A stretch of DNA of 64,000 bases from Calcarisporiella thermophila CBS 279.70 (Eukaryota > Calcarisporiellomycota), in contig NW_027192192.1 in NCBI RefSeq assembly GCF_041956535.1, positions 561,796-625,795 of the forward strand. Direction: 5' to 3'. The number at the start of each line of letters is the position of its first letter. Position 1 is the first letter of the stretch. A program made the translations under genes and the position numbers. A model generated the notes under the pieces. The model ran no database searches and was not told the DNA's origin. It worked only from the letters and a program-made list of their open reading frames with translations. Positions 10,161 to 21,382 of the stretch are shown piece after piece.

Positions 10161-12010
10161 ATGGGGAACTCCAACGGGCATGAAGTGGATTTTTCACAAG
10201 AAGGTGACGATGCTTTTGCATTGCCCGGACATCTCGTCCCCTCTCTCTCCCCCTCGGATCGATGGGCGTCTAACCTGATGTTGTCATCTCTCTAAACAGT
10301 GAATCTATCCCAGTTCAAGCTTCTAAAGGTGGTGGGAAGAGGATCGTTTGGAAAGGTACGTGGATGGTATGCGCCTTGCTTGGATCGCGGTCTAACCTCC
10401 CATTGCTTCAGGTTCGGATAGTGGAGCGGAGAGACACAAAAAAGCTCTATGCGCTCAAATACATCTCCAAAACGGAGATTATCCGACTGGACTGTGTGAA
10501 AAACATCTGTCGTGAGCGCGTCATGCTTGAGAATGTCGACCATCCGTTTGTATGCAACCTGCGTTTTGCCTTTCAAGACAGCCAATATCTTTACATGGTG
10601 ATGGACTTGATGTGCGCCTTGATTTACTTTCCGATGATCGAAGGATGAGTGGAGCTGATGAGGTCTATCATGTAGGATGGGGGGCGATTTGCGTTATCAC
10701 TTGCATCGATCCAAATTCAATGAACACGTCGTCCGATTTTGGATCGCAGAACTAGCATGTGCGGTGCGCTATTTACATTCAAAAGGCATTGTCCATCGGG
10801 ACATCAAACCAGATAATATCCTACTGAATGAAGCAGGTATGGACTGAAATCGTAGCTGCCTCTACATGGCTGAGAATGACACGTTTTTTTCCCTTCCTCT
10901 CTTTGCCATCTTAACAAGGCCATGTCCACTTGACCGACTTCAACACTGCTGCTCAATATAACCCAAACCGCCCGTTGACTTCACACTCGGGAACCGCTTT
11001 GTACATGGCCCCCGAGGTTTTCAAGGGGGGAGGGTATGGCCCACAAGTGGACTGGTGGTCTTTAGGCGTGGTCTTCTACGAGTGCATATATGGAAGAGTA
11101 GGCACCTTTTTTGCAGTTTTTCGATTCGCGCTATTCTTTATTGACTTGTTTTTCGATTACCACCAGCGACCATTCGAGCAGCATTCTTCAGAGGAGTTGA
11201 AGCAGGCCGTTATGCACGGGGACATTGAATATGGCACCCGTGACAACTCAATCACATCCGTGTGTATATCCGCAATCCAAGGGGTAAAGCAACTTCTCCC
11301 ACCGTTCCCTCCTCTCCCGTCCTCCTTATTAAGTTTATAATCTCTGTGTGCTTTAGTTCCTCGAACGCGACCCCCTCAAGAGACTGGGAGCTGCTCAGTT
11401 AGGGGAGGAAAATATCGCCTTCCTGAAGATAACCCAGCACCCCTATTTTTCCCCAATCGACTTTGCTCGGCTAGAAGCCAAGGAACTCCCCCCCCTTTTC
11501 CGCCCTTCCGCAGAAAGCAATTACGATTCCATGTACGATCTCGAGGAGCTCCTGCTGGAAGAGAACCCGCTTGACAGCCGCGTGCGGTACAGCTCATCCA
11601 AGTCCAAGCGCAATCCAAAGCGCACCCGCCCCATCGGGAAGAAGAGTGCCGAGCGGGTGGAGCGCGAGTACAAGTTGATGGAGCGCGAGTTCCTCACCTT
11701 CGACTGCTCGATGTTCGAGCGATATGAAGGGTTCCAGGATCCGCAGCGTTTGTGCGTGGGCGAGCCGCCCATCTGGGTCAAGCCTGCGTTCGAGGGGGCT
11801 GAGGTGGCCAGCGCTCGGCCCAGTCTCACGATCGTGTTGGAAGGCGGCGGGAGCGCCGCGGGGTCCTCGGTGGAGGATCTAGGCGAGACGTTGGAGGGCG
11901 GAGGCGGCGAGGAGGACGTGGGCCTTCATGTGCAGTCCGCCCCCCCTCTGAACCATTTGAAACCCCCTTCCCCCAATGCACGGTACCTTGGGAAGAAGAA
12001 ACACCCATGA
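10161..12010 (+). CDS. STK32/YANK-type serine/threonine protein kinase
   Basis: A six- or seven-exon AGC-group kinase. Exon 1 (10161-10203) starts MGNSNG, a possible N-myristoylation signal. The kinase domain runs from [14 protein letters not shown] (P-loop) through LYALKYISK (ATP Lys), [15 protein letters not shown] (hinge) and [10 protein letters not shown] (catalytic loop). It then has HLTDFN, where Asn replaces the Gly of DFG. Next come [11 protein letters not shown] and [11 protein letters not shown], and it ends at the [13 protein letters not shown] motif. The DFN variant and the [11 protein letters not shown] context are typical of STK32/YANK kinases, whose substrates are poorly known. 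After the kinase domain comes a ~190-residue tail with [17 protein letters not shown] and an acidic Gly-rich end (GGGGEEDVG). The coding sequence is GC-rich compared with the window. Confidence 0.88.
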
Positions 12011-12478
12011 CTGAACATATCCCATCTGTTTATTAGAATTGCTCCTGTTTTGTCGTTTTATTCTTTTGTTTTTCTCAACACTTGTAGTTCTATATTTATT
12101 ATCTTGCTTTGGAAAAAAAAAAATATAATAGTCCTCTATTTTATTATCCATATCCGCTCTCCCCTTCCCGATTCAGCCGTGGCCAAACCCGCCCTCGTGA
12201 TCTAGCATCGTTGACTAATTTCTCGTGCGACCTAATTTAGATTCTACCAAAGTTCCATGAGCCATTGCTTTTTTTTCCCACCTTGGACGTACGAGCCGCC
12301 TGCTATGGAATCTTGGGCGGTGGTTTGGATTCGTTGCCCGGCCGAGCTTCATAAGACCCGTTTTTGGTTCCGCAGAGAGAGTCCAACTCAAATATAAGAA
12401 GTCTGGTTGCGAAGCCATTCCTTGCCAATATTCTTGCCATCTTGATCATTCTCCTACTTGACCTGCTTAAAAAAGCTA
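12011..12478. other. Intergenic
   Basis: T-rich 3' flank of the kinase gene, with an ATTAG/TTTTATT-rich block at 12030-12150, then the promoter of the peptidase gene. No gene was seen. Confidence 0.5.
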
Positions 12479-15453
12479 ATGCCGAACCTTCTTGGCTGCA
12501 AAAAGTGCTATCGCAGCGATGATGGAGGCAGCGGATTTACCCTGCCCGATGCGAAACGCCACTACGCGCCCGACACGGTTGTGGAGCCCGTGCACATGGG
12601 TAAGAAGCAAGCCTTCAATGCATTCGGTCGAAATTAATCGAGCTGGGTCTATGCGACACATCGCTTGCATTAGATATCCAGCTCCGCTTCGATGACCTTG
12701 ATTCTAATGCGTTGACGGGAGTTGTCAATTACACTGTCCGAGGCCGTGCTGGGGGATCCCGCCTTACCCTCAATGCGGTCGCGCTAGAGGACGTCCGCGT
12801 GGAAGGCGAAGGACTTGCCTTCTTCAATTATGACGGTAAGCACATCCAAATGGAATGGGAGACCCCATTCAGTGAGGGGGAGCAGCGTCTTATTGTCGTG
12901 TGGTATTCGGTGGATCACCCGGTTTCCGGACTATATTTCGCAAGAAGCGAGCATACGAACACGGGTGCGCAATTCGTGGTCAGTGACCACGAAACGGAAA
13001 GGTAGTGGCGCGTTGGTGGCGGTGTGGCGGTCGACGGCATCGTACTAATGTTCTCATTTTCTATCCTAGAGCAAGGTACTGGCTTCCTTGCGTTGACTAC
13101 CCTGTGGTGCGAACAACGCTTACTTTCACCATCGTCCATCCCGCCAGTACTCTCGCCCTTGCCAACGGACAACTCGAAGGGGTCACATCCGACTCGGTAG
13201 GGATGCAAACTACCCGCTGGCGGTTAGACTTCCCCTGCCCCTCCTATCTGCTGTGCATCGCGGTTGGAGAGTTCGAAGAGGTGGATGACGGCGACGTCGA
13301 TGGCATCCCCGTCAAATACTACGCCGCCAAGGGCACCCCGCACGAGGATATGCGCCGCACGTTCGGAAAAACCCCCGACATGATGCGCTGGCTTGCCGCA
13401 AAGCTGGGCGCGAAAGTCCCTTGGCCAAAATACTATCAGATCGCTCTGCCCGTTCTTTGGGGAGCCATGGAGTGCATCTCTCTGGTGACCTGGACGTCCA
13501 AGTTTCTGCTGGACCCTCGCTATGCTGCGGAGCGGGGCTTTGAGGTGGATACCATCAATCTCCACGAGATGGCCCACTCGTACTTTGGAAATATGACGGT
13601 CATTCGCCATTTCGAACACGCCTGGCTCAAAGAGAGCTGGGCCACCTACATGGAGGTGTGCTACATTGCGGACCACTACGACAACGGCGAGGATGGCGAG
13701 GAAACCGCTTTCTATTTGATGCGCCATGCCGGGTACTATTTTGACGAGTGTAAGCAATACACGCGTCCCATCGTCACCAACTCCTACGATCACTCCTTCC
13801 GCCTCTTCGACGAACATCTCTATCCCGGCGGCGGGTGGAGGCTCCATATGCTGAGGCATCTGATTGGCGACGATGCATTCTGGAAGGGGGTGCGCAGCTA
13901 CTTGGATGAACACCGGTTTAAGGTGGTGACCACCGAAGCGTTTAAGGGACATCTTGAGCAGGCAAGCGGAAAGAATTTGACGCGCTTCTTCGATGAGTGG
14001 GTCTATTCCCCAGGGTACCCCAGCCTGCGCATACATTACGAGCTGCTGGAGAAAGTCGGGGTCCAAGTGGTGATGGAGCAGACCCAGACCGGCGGCAACG
14101 TGTTTCACTTTGACCTGGAGGTGGAGGTGGAAGACTCCAACGGGCATACGCACTCGGCCGTTGCGCGTTTCGAGACCAATCGCGCGGTCGTCTTGATCCC
14201 TCTTCCGGAGGCCGTCAAGCCAACTCAGTTTAGAGTGGATCCGCGGGGAAAAATCCTATTTGGATTGGAGGGCGTGAATGGCGTGAGCGAGGAGATCTGG
14301 GAAGAGACTGCATGTAAGTCGAAAGATGTTTGGAACCGCGTCAGGGCCTTTGGCCAGCTGGTCAATATTGGGAGTCGCTCGGCGCTTAAGAAAGTTCGGG
14401 AGCTCGTGGAGAAGGAGTCGTTCTATGGCGTCCGCATTCGAGGTAGGTTGAGGAACACCTTTTATTCATTCCAATCATAACGAAGTTGAATCTTGGAAAT
14501 TCGTGAACCTGCTATCGCGGACAATTATCATTCGACCATGATTCACCCATTTTCATTTTAATATATATATATATATAATAGTGGCGGAGTTCCTGTCAGC
14601 CTCGAAATCTGCCTTTGGCCTAGAGATACTGGCCGAGATGTTGGAACGGGAACGCAACCCCCTTGCTCTCCTCCCAATAGTGATGGCATGCAATATGCGT
14701 GACGAGAGAATCCGTCAAGCCTTGCTCAAATTCCTGCAGCGCCCCGAGTTGCCCTACCGAGCTCATGGAGCTGCCCTTCAAAGTTTGGCGCTGCAACAGC
14801 ACCCCGACGATTTAGAATTGCTAATGCGAGTGGCCAAGGATGAAAGCTTGTGGGGACAACACGGGTTGGTGCGCTTCGGTGCCCTCCGAGGTAGATACAA
14901 TCCTGCTCCTTTGCCAACCTGTCGAGCTTGTTTGTTAATAGCATCATACATCTTGGCTATTTTTTAATTAGCATTGGGGATATACCGCAGTCCGGAGGTC
15001 CTCCCTTACCTACTCTCCTGCTGCCGTCACGAACCAGCATTCACCCGCCCAGCTCTTCCAACTGCCATAGCTGCCAGTGCGAGCCACCTTGAGAAACGAC
15101 TCCAGCACGAGGCAGTCGACCTGCTTACCGAGATGCTGCGAGACCCCATCATCAACGTGCGCATCTCGGCCGTCGACGCTCTTGTTTCCTTGGGAGCCAC
15201 ACAGCATGCAGACGATGTACAGGCTGTACAAGCCACCCTACCAGAGCAAGAGCGGCCCTGGCTTGAGAGAAGGTTGCGGGAGCTGCACGCGGCTGCAGGA
15301 GCTGCCGAGGAGGGCAAATTAGGGAACGTGAAGAAGAGGCTAGAGGAGCTGGAGGGGAAGGTGAGGGAACTGGAGGGAAAACTGATGAAATTTGAGGCCC
15401 AAGAAAAAGTCAAGGGAGAAAAGGGGATAGAGCCAAGAAAGGCGGAATTGTGA
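12479..15453 (+). CDS. M1-family zinc metallopeptidase with HEAT-like C-terminal region
   Basis: Five exons join in frame: 12479-12599, 12674-13001, 13070-14442, 14582-14890 and 14972-15453. The protein is about 870 residues. It has an N-terminal beta domain, then the gluzincin core: WGAMECIS (normally GAMEN), HEMAHSYFG (HEXXH) and the third zinc ligand Glu 19 residues later in LKES. The HLYPGGGWRLHMLR stretch carries the likely catalytic Tyr, and FFDEWVYSPGYPSLR follows. The C-terminal half is helical and HEAT-like, ending in a Glu/Lys coiled coil (EELEGKVRELEGKL). The layout matches bacterial-type PepN-like M1 peptidases with HEAT repeats more than the usual yeast Ape2/Aap1 form. The Asn-to-Cys change in GAMEN is unusual, since that Asn normally helps hold the substrate N-terminus. 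No signal peptide was seen, so it is probably cytosolic. Confidence 0.88.
14561..14580 (+). repeat. (AT)n microsatellite in an intron of the M1 peptidase
   Basis: A run of AT dinucleotides ends directly at the 3' splice site of intron 3. Length variation here could affect splicing. Confidence 0.7.
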
Positions 15454-15611
15454 GAAGAGTTTCCAATGGCCCTTAGTTTGTGTGTGTTTGAGCTTTGAGC
15501 GATATACCTAATGTTTGTAGAGAGTGAAGAGTGGAACATATAGGGATCGTCTATTTATGCCTTCACATATTACAGCTGAAATAACAGAAAATGGTAGCAA
15601 ATGACATCTAA

Positions 15612-16394
15612 CTAAATCCGAATGAGCTTCTCCGTCTGCACCAAGCGTATGTCCTCTTTTCTGATTCGTTGCCTTCCCCACTTCCGCCTTGCCGCATAGA
15701 CGCCTGCCGCCGCCGCTAGCACCACCCCCGCCATGCACCCCAGAACGGTGGGGACAATCGAGCCAGTCGAGCTGGAGGGCTTGTGCCCGTCCAGAGCTTT
15801 CGCCAGGGGCGATGGCTTCTTTGGCGTCGAGGTGCTCACCGGAAGGGCTTGGTTCTTCGCACGTTTGCCGCTTGTGGGCATGGCTCCCTTGGTTGGGGTG
15901 AGTGTGGTGGTGACGTTGAAGGTATTCATGGTCGCGCCAACGCCCGGCTTGTACTGGAATGGAAGGCTGGTGCCGTACTCGCCGGAATTCTCCACTCGCA
16001 CTACGTACACCCCCTCGGGCAGGTCTCCCGGCAAGGCCCACACCTGGTAGAGCCTTGTGACGGGAACCTCGTTGATGCTATAGAGTGGGGTGCCGGCGAC
16101 GGTCTGCAGGGAAATGGATGTCTTTGAATTGGGAGGGGGAATGTGAGAGAACGCCCTGGGGAGATGAGAATGAAGAAGAAGATAGAATGGGGCAGAGGAG
16201 GGGGGAGGGCATGAGAAGAAATGACGAAGCATGAGGGTGCCAATGCAAAACAAACGAAACGAGCATTACCAGTTGATAGTCCCGCTCTGGCCGGGCGTCC
16301 AAGTGTCACCCCGCAGGTCCTCGATGGAAACTAGAATCCTGGCCTGACATACGCTGGCTACCAGGAGGGCATACTTGAATAACAGCCATTTCAT
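15612..16394 (-). CDS. Kre9/Knh1-type secreted single-pass membrane protein
   Basis: Two exons: 16394-16270 and 16155-15612. They give 222 residues with a frame-correct junction (TINW/AFSH). A signal peptide (MKWLLFKYALLVASVCQA) is followed by a domain of about 100 residues: ARILVSIEDLRGDTWTPGQS...INW, then TSISLQTVAG and GVYVVRVENSG. This is the Kre9/Knh1 N-terminal (Ser-Thr-rich GPI-anchored) fold, found in fungal wall or surface proteins linked to beta-1,6-glucan. A Ser/Thr/Pro/Lys stalk follows, then a transmembrane helix (SIVPTVLGCMAGVVLAAAAG). A basic cytosolic tail (RRKWGRQRIRKE) ends it, so it is a type I membrane protein and not GPI-anchored. It is convergent with the peptidase gene, with 158 bases between the ends. 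Confidence 0.8.
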
Positions 16395-17344
16395 TGCCTG
16401 TGCTCTCAAACGTTTTGAACGATGAAATGGGGAAATGAGAGCCAAACAGAAAGCGGGTTATGAGGTCGCGTTATGCGCACGGGCCCCCATTGTGAAACTG
16501 GAGGGAATGCGTTTCGATCGACGGCAATTTGTCTTTTCTGGCGCGTCATGGTTCGAAACCAAAATAAAGATTCAGGAGTTTATAGGGGTTCTAGTTCTTT
16601 AAATCGCAATGGTAACGTGTACACTATCTTCGAGAGAATGGTCCATTCTGCTGGCCCATAATAAGAAAAGCTTAACAGTTGAAGGGGCTATGTTCTCAAA
16701 ATGATATTTTATATTTTACCTAGCATGGGAGTTTATTGAAGGATGAAACGCTGGTTCAGTCCCTGTATTCGAGATCGACTTTACATAATGAGTCGAGAAA
16801 ATAATAACGATGCTAGAAGCAATCATGATTAGTGAGTCAAAGCTGCATTTGCTAATATTGCCGGTGTCAAAGAGTTTTTTCGTGGAGACTCACGGTGCTC
16901 ACATTCTTGCTCACCTAACTGCACCGAGAATTCCAAGAAGCCGAATTGGCCAACTCTAACCAGACTATGATATCATACGGGCATTTCTATACTCCAATAT
17001 AGGCATAAAGAGAGGATAGAAGAGGATTTCCCCCTAGCCGCCCAGCGGAAGAGATCAATTGTGAAGAGTGACAGTAAGCATTTCCCACTACAAATCTATC
17101 TGGCTGTATTGATCTTCACCCTCCATAATCATGGCGATGGCGTAAAATTTCAATAATATTGCTTTATTATTTTTAATGATTTGTGTTAAATATATTATAG
17201 TTAATAAAACAATACATTGCCATGTCTAGGATAAAATGCTATTGAACAATAGTTAAAATGATTCAAAGTGCAAGAAATGTTACAACGCGTATTGCCATTT
17301 CTTCAGAGCCAGGATTAAATAACGAAATATATACACACGTTAGT
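16395..17344. other. Intergenic before the receptor island
   Basis: No coding signal. AT content rises toward 17,150-17,340, the 3' flank of the first receptor gene. Confidence 0.5.
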
Positions 17345-18394
17345 TCATAATAGGTTCATACTGCTTGTTCCCATGTATCGTCTCTCCTTGATGGCCTTTG
17401 TCAGGTTTCGGAAGCTGGAATCGATTGGGCTCAGTATCTTCTCGGTGGTCGTCCTGGGAGGACTTCCAGTCAAGCTTTGAGTGGGATAGCACTCCGGGCT
17501 GATCGGACAGGGGGGCGCGCTGATGGCGCGGTGTAGCGTGGGGTTCAGAAGCAATACCCCAAGGTTGAGAAGGCCAATCGAGGCACTTGCGTAGGTGCTG
17601 ACAATATCAAAAAATCCCATGATATTTTCAAAATGGTAGTCTTCCGAGTTGGGGACTAATGTGTAGAGAAGGAAGCCCAGCACTGCATAAATGAAGTAAT
17701 AGGGCTGGGTGATGACGAGCACCATCGGATAGAGCAAAACTCGAAGGACATGGCTGATAAGCTGCCTTTCCTTCCACTGTAATTCTTTGGTGACATTCCG
17801 GAGATCGTGTGATTTTTTCAAATTTTGGAATTCCTTCGCCACCCGTAAAAGCACTACCATCACAACAACAAGAGAATAAATGGCGCACAAACTAATGCTA
17901 ACCACACCGATCAGGATGGTCATCATGTGCCACAGATGCTCATTTGAGCCCGCTCTCTCCTCATAAATTGACTCGTTCTTGAAAGGATCAGTCACGACCA
18001 GTATCACAAGCATAAAAAAGGGTATCAAGAAGCACACGGGAGCATAGTATCGCTGGATTCGTTGCATGTCCTTCATCCTATGTATGAATGAGAGTTGCAG
18101 ATCGAGCGCGATGCATGCCGCAAGTAATGCCCCCCACAATTCGAAGAGGAAATCGGATCGAGCCATGATGCGAACTCCAAATGATCTGGAATATTCGGTT
18201 GGACCTTCAAAAATATTGATCAGGAGTTTGGTGGCATGCCAAAGCATACATTTAACCCCGATCCAGAGACTAAGTTTGAAGGCCACGCTGTTGGTGATTT
18301 CCGGTTGTGCACGGCGGAAGTAGAAGACTAGCAGCGCCATGAGTAGTCCTGAGAACATCGAAGCGATGTTCAGGGAAAGATAGATGGAGTACAT
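17345..18394 (-). CDS. Putative seven-helix GPCR-like receptor, subfamily A copy 1
   Basis: An intronless gene of 349 residues. The start is set at the Met of MYSIYLSLN, which matches the start of the second copy; an open frame continues 14 codons upstream without support. Seven hydrophobic segments are visible, at about residues 8-28, 40-58, 88-110, 122-140, 165-190, 222-248 and 275-295. Shared landmarks are IALDLQLSFIHRMKDMQRIQ after TM3, HVLRVLLYPMVLVITQPYYF at TM6 and LLLNPTLHRAI at TM7. The RI-LYP...-TQP and TM7 NPxL patterns resemble fungal cAMP-receptor-like/Git3-type GPCRs, so a G-protein role is likely but unproved. It has the longest C-tail of the set (Ser/Thr/Pro-rich) and higher GC than its paralogs. 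Confidence 0.7.
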   Translation of the reverse strand: MYSIYLSLNIASMFSGLLMALLVFYFRRAQPEITNSVAFKLSLWIGVKCMLWHATKLLINIFEGPTEYSRSFGVRIMARSDFLFELWGALLAACIALDLQLSFIHRMKDMQRIQRYYAPVCFLIPFFMLVILVVTDPFKNESIYEERAGSNEHLWHMMTILIGVVSISLCAIYSLVVVMVVLLRVAKEFQNLKKSHDLRNVTKELQWKERQLISHVLRVLLYPMVLVITQPYYFIYAVLGFLLYTLVPNSEDYHFENIMGFFDIVSTYASASIGLLNLGVLLLNPTLHRAISAPPCPISPECYPTQSLTGSPPRTTTEKILSPIDSSFRNLTKAIKERRYMGTSSMNLL

Positions 18395-19869
18395 ATTGGA
18401 GCCTAAACGGATAGGTAGAAATAGAAAGTAAAACACAAGATTGGACCAAGAAAAACTAAATAGGTCCTGGTCGCCTCATTATTAATAAAGATGGGATAAA
18501 CGCGCACGTAGAAAAGTATTTGCTAAGATTGTTTTTTTGCAAATGCCAGGGTTGACCAAACTAATATAACTTGTCTAGCATTTGCCGCCAATTTGCCACC
18601 GCACTGCAATACTTGATTAATTTATGTTTCCTTCTTCGGATAAGTTTACCAAGCTAAAAGAAAGCTTCGAGAGTGTATGGTATCGAAGGGAATAGGATAG
18701 AGGCAACGACAAAGCTCTGTGAAGGCAGGGCGAGAATGACTAAGAAGTTGCCAATGCTACATGAGAACTGTCATCTAGTTCACTATTCGTTCGAACCAGG
18801 ATTCCTTCGAAATCTTGCCAAACTTCCCCTGAATTTCATATTTTTGACTAGGGGCCTTTCTCAGGCAAAATGCTGACAATGAAAAATATAAGCCCCCATC
18901 CTTTATTACAAGGCTAGATTTAGGATCTGAGCCCAATGCTTCATTTCTATTCGTGAACCTGGAATCAAAATCCAATATCATAAAGGAATCTTCCCTGTAT
19001 CGTTCAGCTTACCTAACCAAATATTTCATTTGTCTGATGCTTCGAAGCTAGAAGTTTACAAATTTTCTCACGTATCAAAAGTATGAGCTCGATTTGACTT
19101 TCAAGGAAAAAATAAAGTCTCTTCAAACTATGTCCACTTGATCCAGAGATGGGCGTTCCAGGACAGCTCAGCTATAGGTTTTTCACATAAATATTTTTGA
19201 CTTGACCCGAATTGAAGCCCATTACTCGGGTCAGCAGTGGGTAACGTATACATCATAGCTCAATCTCTTTTATATCTACACGGCTTCGTGTTATTCCCAG
19301 ATAGCTATTGTTTTAATATACTAATATGCTATTCCATTCTGAAATCTACAATATCTAAAGTTCCTTAGGATTTAGAGTTTTATTTGCGCTAATAATGCGT
19401 GCACAAAAATTTCTAAAAATTAGCAGGAATAACAGCCTAGTAGGGATCACTTTATAAACATATGGTATGAATACCCTCATTCTACCCAGCATTTTATGTA
19501 GATAAGTTAGGAACAATGAATTTTTATTTTTTTGTAATTGTTATTAATCATACATCTTGCAAAATTATACGAATTAAGGATGTACATTTATCATCAACCA
19601 TTCGAGAGGACCATAAAGGCAAGCTTTGAAAATTAGTCTTTAAAGTATTTCAGTAAAGTATAGTCTAATCCATAAGTAAACAGTTTCCCACTTTGCCATA
19701 GAACTCTGAAGATGGGTCCCTCTTCATTCACCTCAGAAAAAAGTTCCAAAGCACATTATATCATACCCCTTACCCAAGTCAACCTTTTATAAAAAGGGAG
19801 CTAAGAGAAGGAGAATCCCCTTCCATCTAGTAGTATACACAGCTGCTATCTATAACCTTCTATCTGGCG
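18395..19869. other. Gene-poor stretch inside the receptor island
   Basis: AT-rich, with no recognisable receptor remnant on either strand. The last ~90 bases are the promoter and leader of the cysteine-rich peptide gene. Confidence 0.5.
19788..19795 (+). promoter_or_regulatory. Strong TATA box of the cysteine-rich peptide gene
   Basis: CTTTTATAAAAAGG lies about 80 bases before the ATG at 19870. It is one of the clearest TATA boxes in the window and suggests a regulated, highly expressed gene. Confidence 0.6.
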
Positions 19870-20052
19870 ATGGTGAAAGGCATTGTTTTTATTTTTGTGG
19901 CAGCAATCGTTGTCGTGGCTGTTGCCTCCCCTATTGAGCTGGAGGCTAAGAAATCCGCTTGCAGTCAACTTTGCTTGCCAAAGGCTTGCATGATAAGAGG
20001 CTGTAATTCCGGAAACTGTCCCAAGTGGTGTAAATTGTGTGGCTGCTCCTAA
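19870..20052 (+). CDS. Secreted 8-cysteine mini-protein
   Basis: A single-exon gene of 60 residues. A clear signal peptide (MVKGIVFIFVAAIVVVAVAS) is followed by a short acidic spacer (PIELEA) and a Lys-Lys pair, a possible Kex2-like processing site. The mature part is about 32 residues with eight cysteines spaced C-x3-C-x4-C-x4-C-x4-C-x3-C-x2-C-x-C, ending CGCS. It is basic and compact, so it is probably a disulfide-bonded knot or a metal-binding peptide. A strong TATA box sits upstream. I cannot assign a family. Options are a secreted signal or ligand, an antimicrobial or other effector peptide, or a metallothionein-like protein, though the signal peptide argues against the last. It lies on the opposite strand to, and between, two receptor genes. 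Confidence 0.7.
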   Translation: MVKGIVFIFVAAIVVVAVASPIELEAKKSACSQLCLPKACMIRGCNSGNCPKWCKLCGCS

Positions 20053-20479
20053 AAGAACTGAGCTCCACCAACACTTAATCCATAGGGTAATGCTAATCAA
20101 CTATCGCTTTCCTGCTTTTTTAACCAAGAATAATGAATTCATAATTAAAATATAAGAAAATCTTCAAGCTTGTCCAGTGGAAACTGATGCCGTATTTTTC
20201 AAAGTCCTATAATAAGAATGTCTGATATAAATATCTCAGATTTCATCTTTATACTGCATTAATCGCAGTATTCATTCCTTCGTATACACCATATTTTTAA
20301 TTAAAATTAAAATCGTACCACTTCAAAACGCTTTCTTGATAACCGTGTTTATTTTCCCAGTTTTACGTATAGCCTCTATATAACTTCGTAAGATCTGAGC
20401 TCATATAAGAAAACAATTGGAATAGAATTGTTGGCAATTGCAAAAATACATATATTTGTGACTCTTCGTCCGCTTTCTC
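20053..20479. other. Intergenic, convergent ends
   Basis: AT-rich 3' flanks of the peptide gene and receptor A copy 2. Nothing else was seen. Confidence 0.5.
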
Positions 20480-21382
20480 TCATTCTATCCTCAGAGGTGA
20501 GGATGTCCGTTGCTTTTGATTCCGCGAAATATCTTTCAACCCTCTTCTTAGAGTTGGGTTCATCAGAAATACAATGAGAATAAGGATCCCGCCTAATGGA
20601 TCCACATACACATACATATCCTGGAGACGCATCACAGGATGATTAATAAGGTAAGATAACCCCTTCTTTTCATATAAGCGCACATATGTTTTTACGAGAA
20701 AAAAGACGATGATATACGGGTTTGCAATAATAAGTACCAATGGATATATTGTGATCTGTAATACTGATAGTATAGCCTGTCGCTCTTTCTTTTGTGTTTC
20801 TTTGCTACTATTATGCCTACGGAATTCAAAAACCATACGAAAGAGGACCATTGCGATGATCATACTTGAATAAATACCGCACACAAGATTAACAATGAAG
20901 CCTATAAAGAATACCATCGATTCTAACGACTCAAACTCAAAAACTCCTTGAGAAACACTAGAGTTTTCCACTCTTTGCGGATCTCTAGCAACCGATGCCA
21001 GATATAAGCAAAATGACACTAGAGATGTGATGGGAGCGTAAAACCGTTGAATTTTGCTTATATTTTTGATTCGATGAACAAATGAAAGTTGTAAATCAAA
21101 GGCAATGCTCCCTGCTAGAAGGGCGGTCCATAAATTGAAGAAAAAGGGCAGCCCTAATAGGAACTCAAGGTAATATTCGTTTGTTGTGTCATCAATTACT
21201 ATATGTTCGATATACAAATCAAGCGCACGTTCTATGCTGATGTTGAGCCCTATCCAAAAACTGAGAGCAAAAGATACTGTTTTGGTCAAGCCAGGATGGG
21301 TCCTATAGACATAGGTGACAATAAGGGCCATGGCAAGCCCTGAAAGTATCGAGAGTACACTAAGTATATAATTTGAGTACAT
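20480..21382 (-). CDS. Putative seven-helix GPCR-like receptor, subfamily A copy 2
   Basis: An intronless gene of 300 residues starting MYSNYILSVLSILSGLAMAL, which aligns with the start of copy 1. Seven hydrophobic segments are present. Landmarks are FALSFWIGLN at TM2, IAFDLQLSFVHRIKNISKIQ after TM3, VLQITIYPLVLIIANPYIIV at TM6 and FLMNPTLRRGLK at TM7. The reading frame is intact and there is no intron. The C-tail is short and basic. The third intracellular loop has KETQKKERQAIL, similar to KERQLI in copy 1. The reading frame is AT-rich compared with copy 1. Confidence 0.68.
   Translation of the reverse strand: MYSNYILSVLSILSGLAMALIVTYVYRTHPGLTKTVSFALSFWIGLNISIERALDLYIEHIVIDDTTNEYYLEFLLGLPFFFNLWTALLAGSIAFDLQLSFVHRIKNISKIQRFYAPITSLVSFCLYLASVARDPQRVENSSVSQGVFEFESLESMVFFIGFIVNLVCGIYSSMIIAMVLFRMVFEFRRHNSSKETQKKERQAILSVLQITIYPLVLIIANPYIIVFFLVKTYVRLYEKKGLSYLINHPVMRLQDMYVYVDPLGGILILIVFLMNPTLRRGLKDISRNQKQRTSSPLRIE

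Noticed and set aside
13224-14153. A 309-codon open frame on the minus strand inside the M1 peptidase exon
   Set aside because: It lies antisense to a well-supported catalytic core. GC-rich coding DNA often leaves the opposite strand open, and the product shows no recognisable domain.
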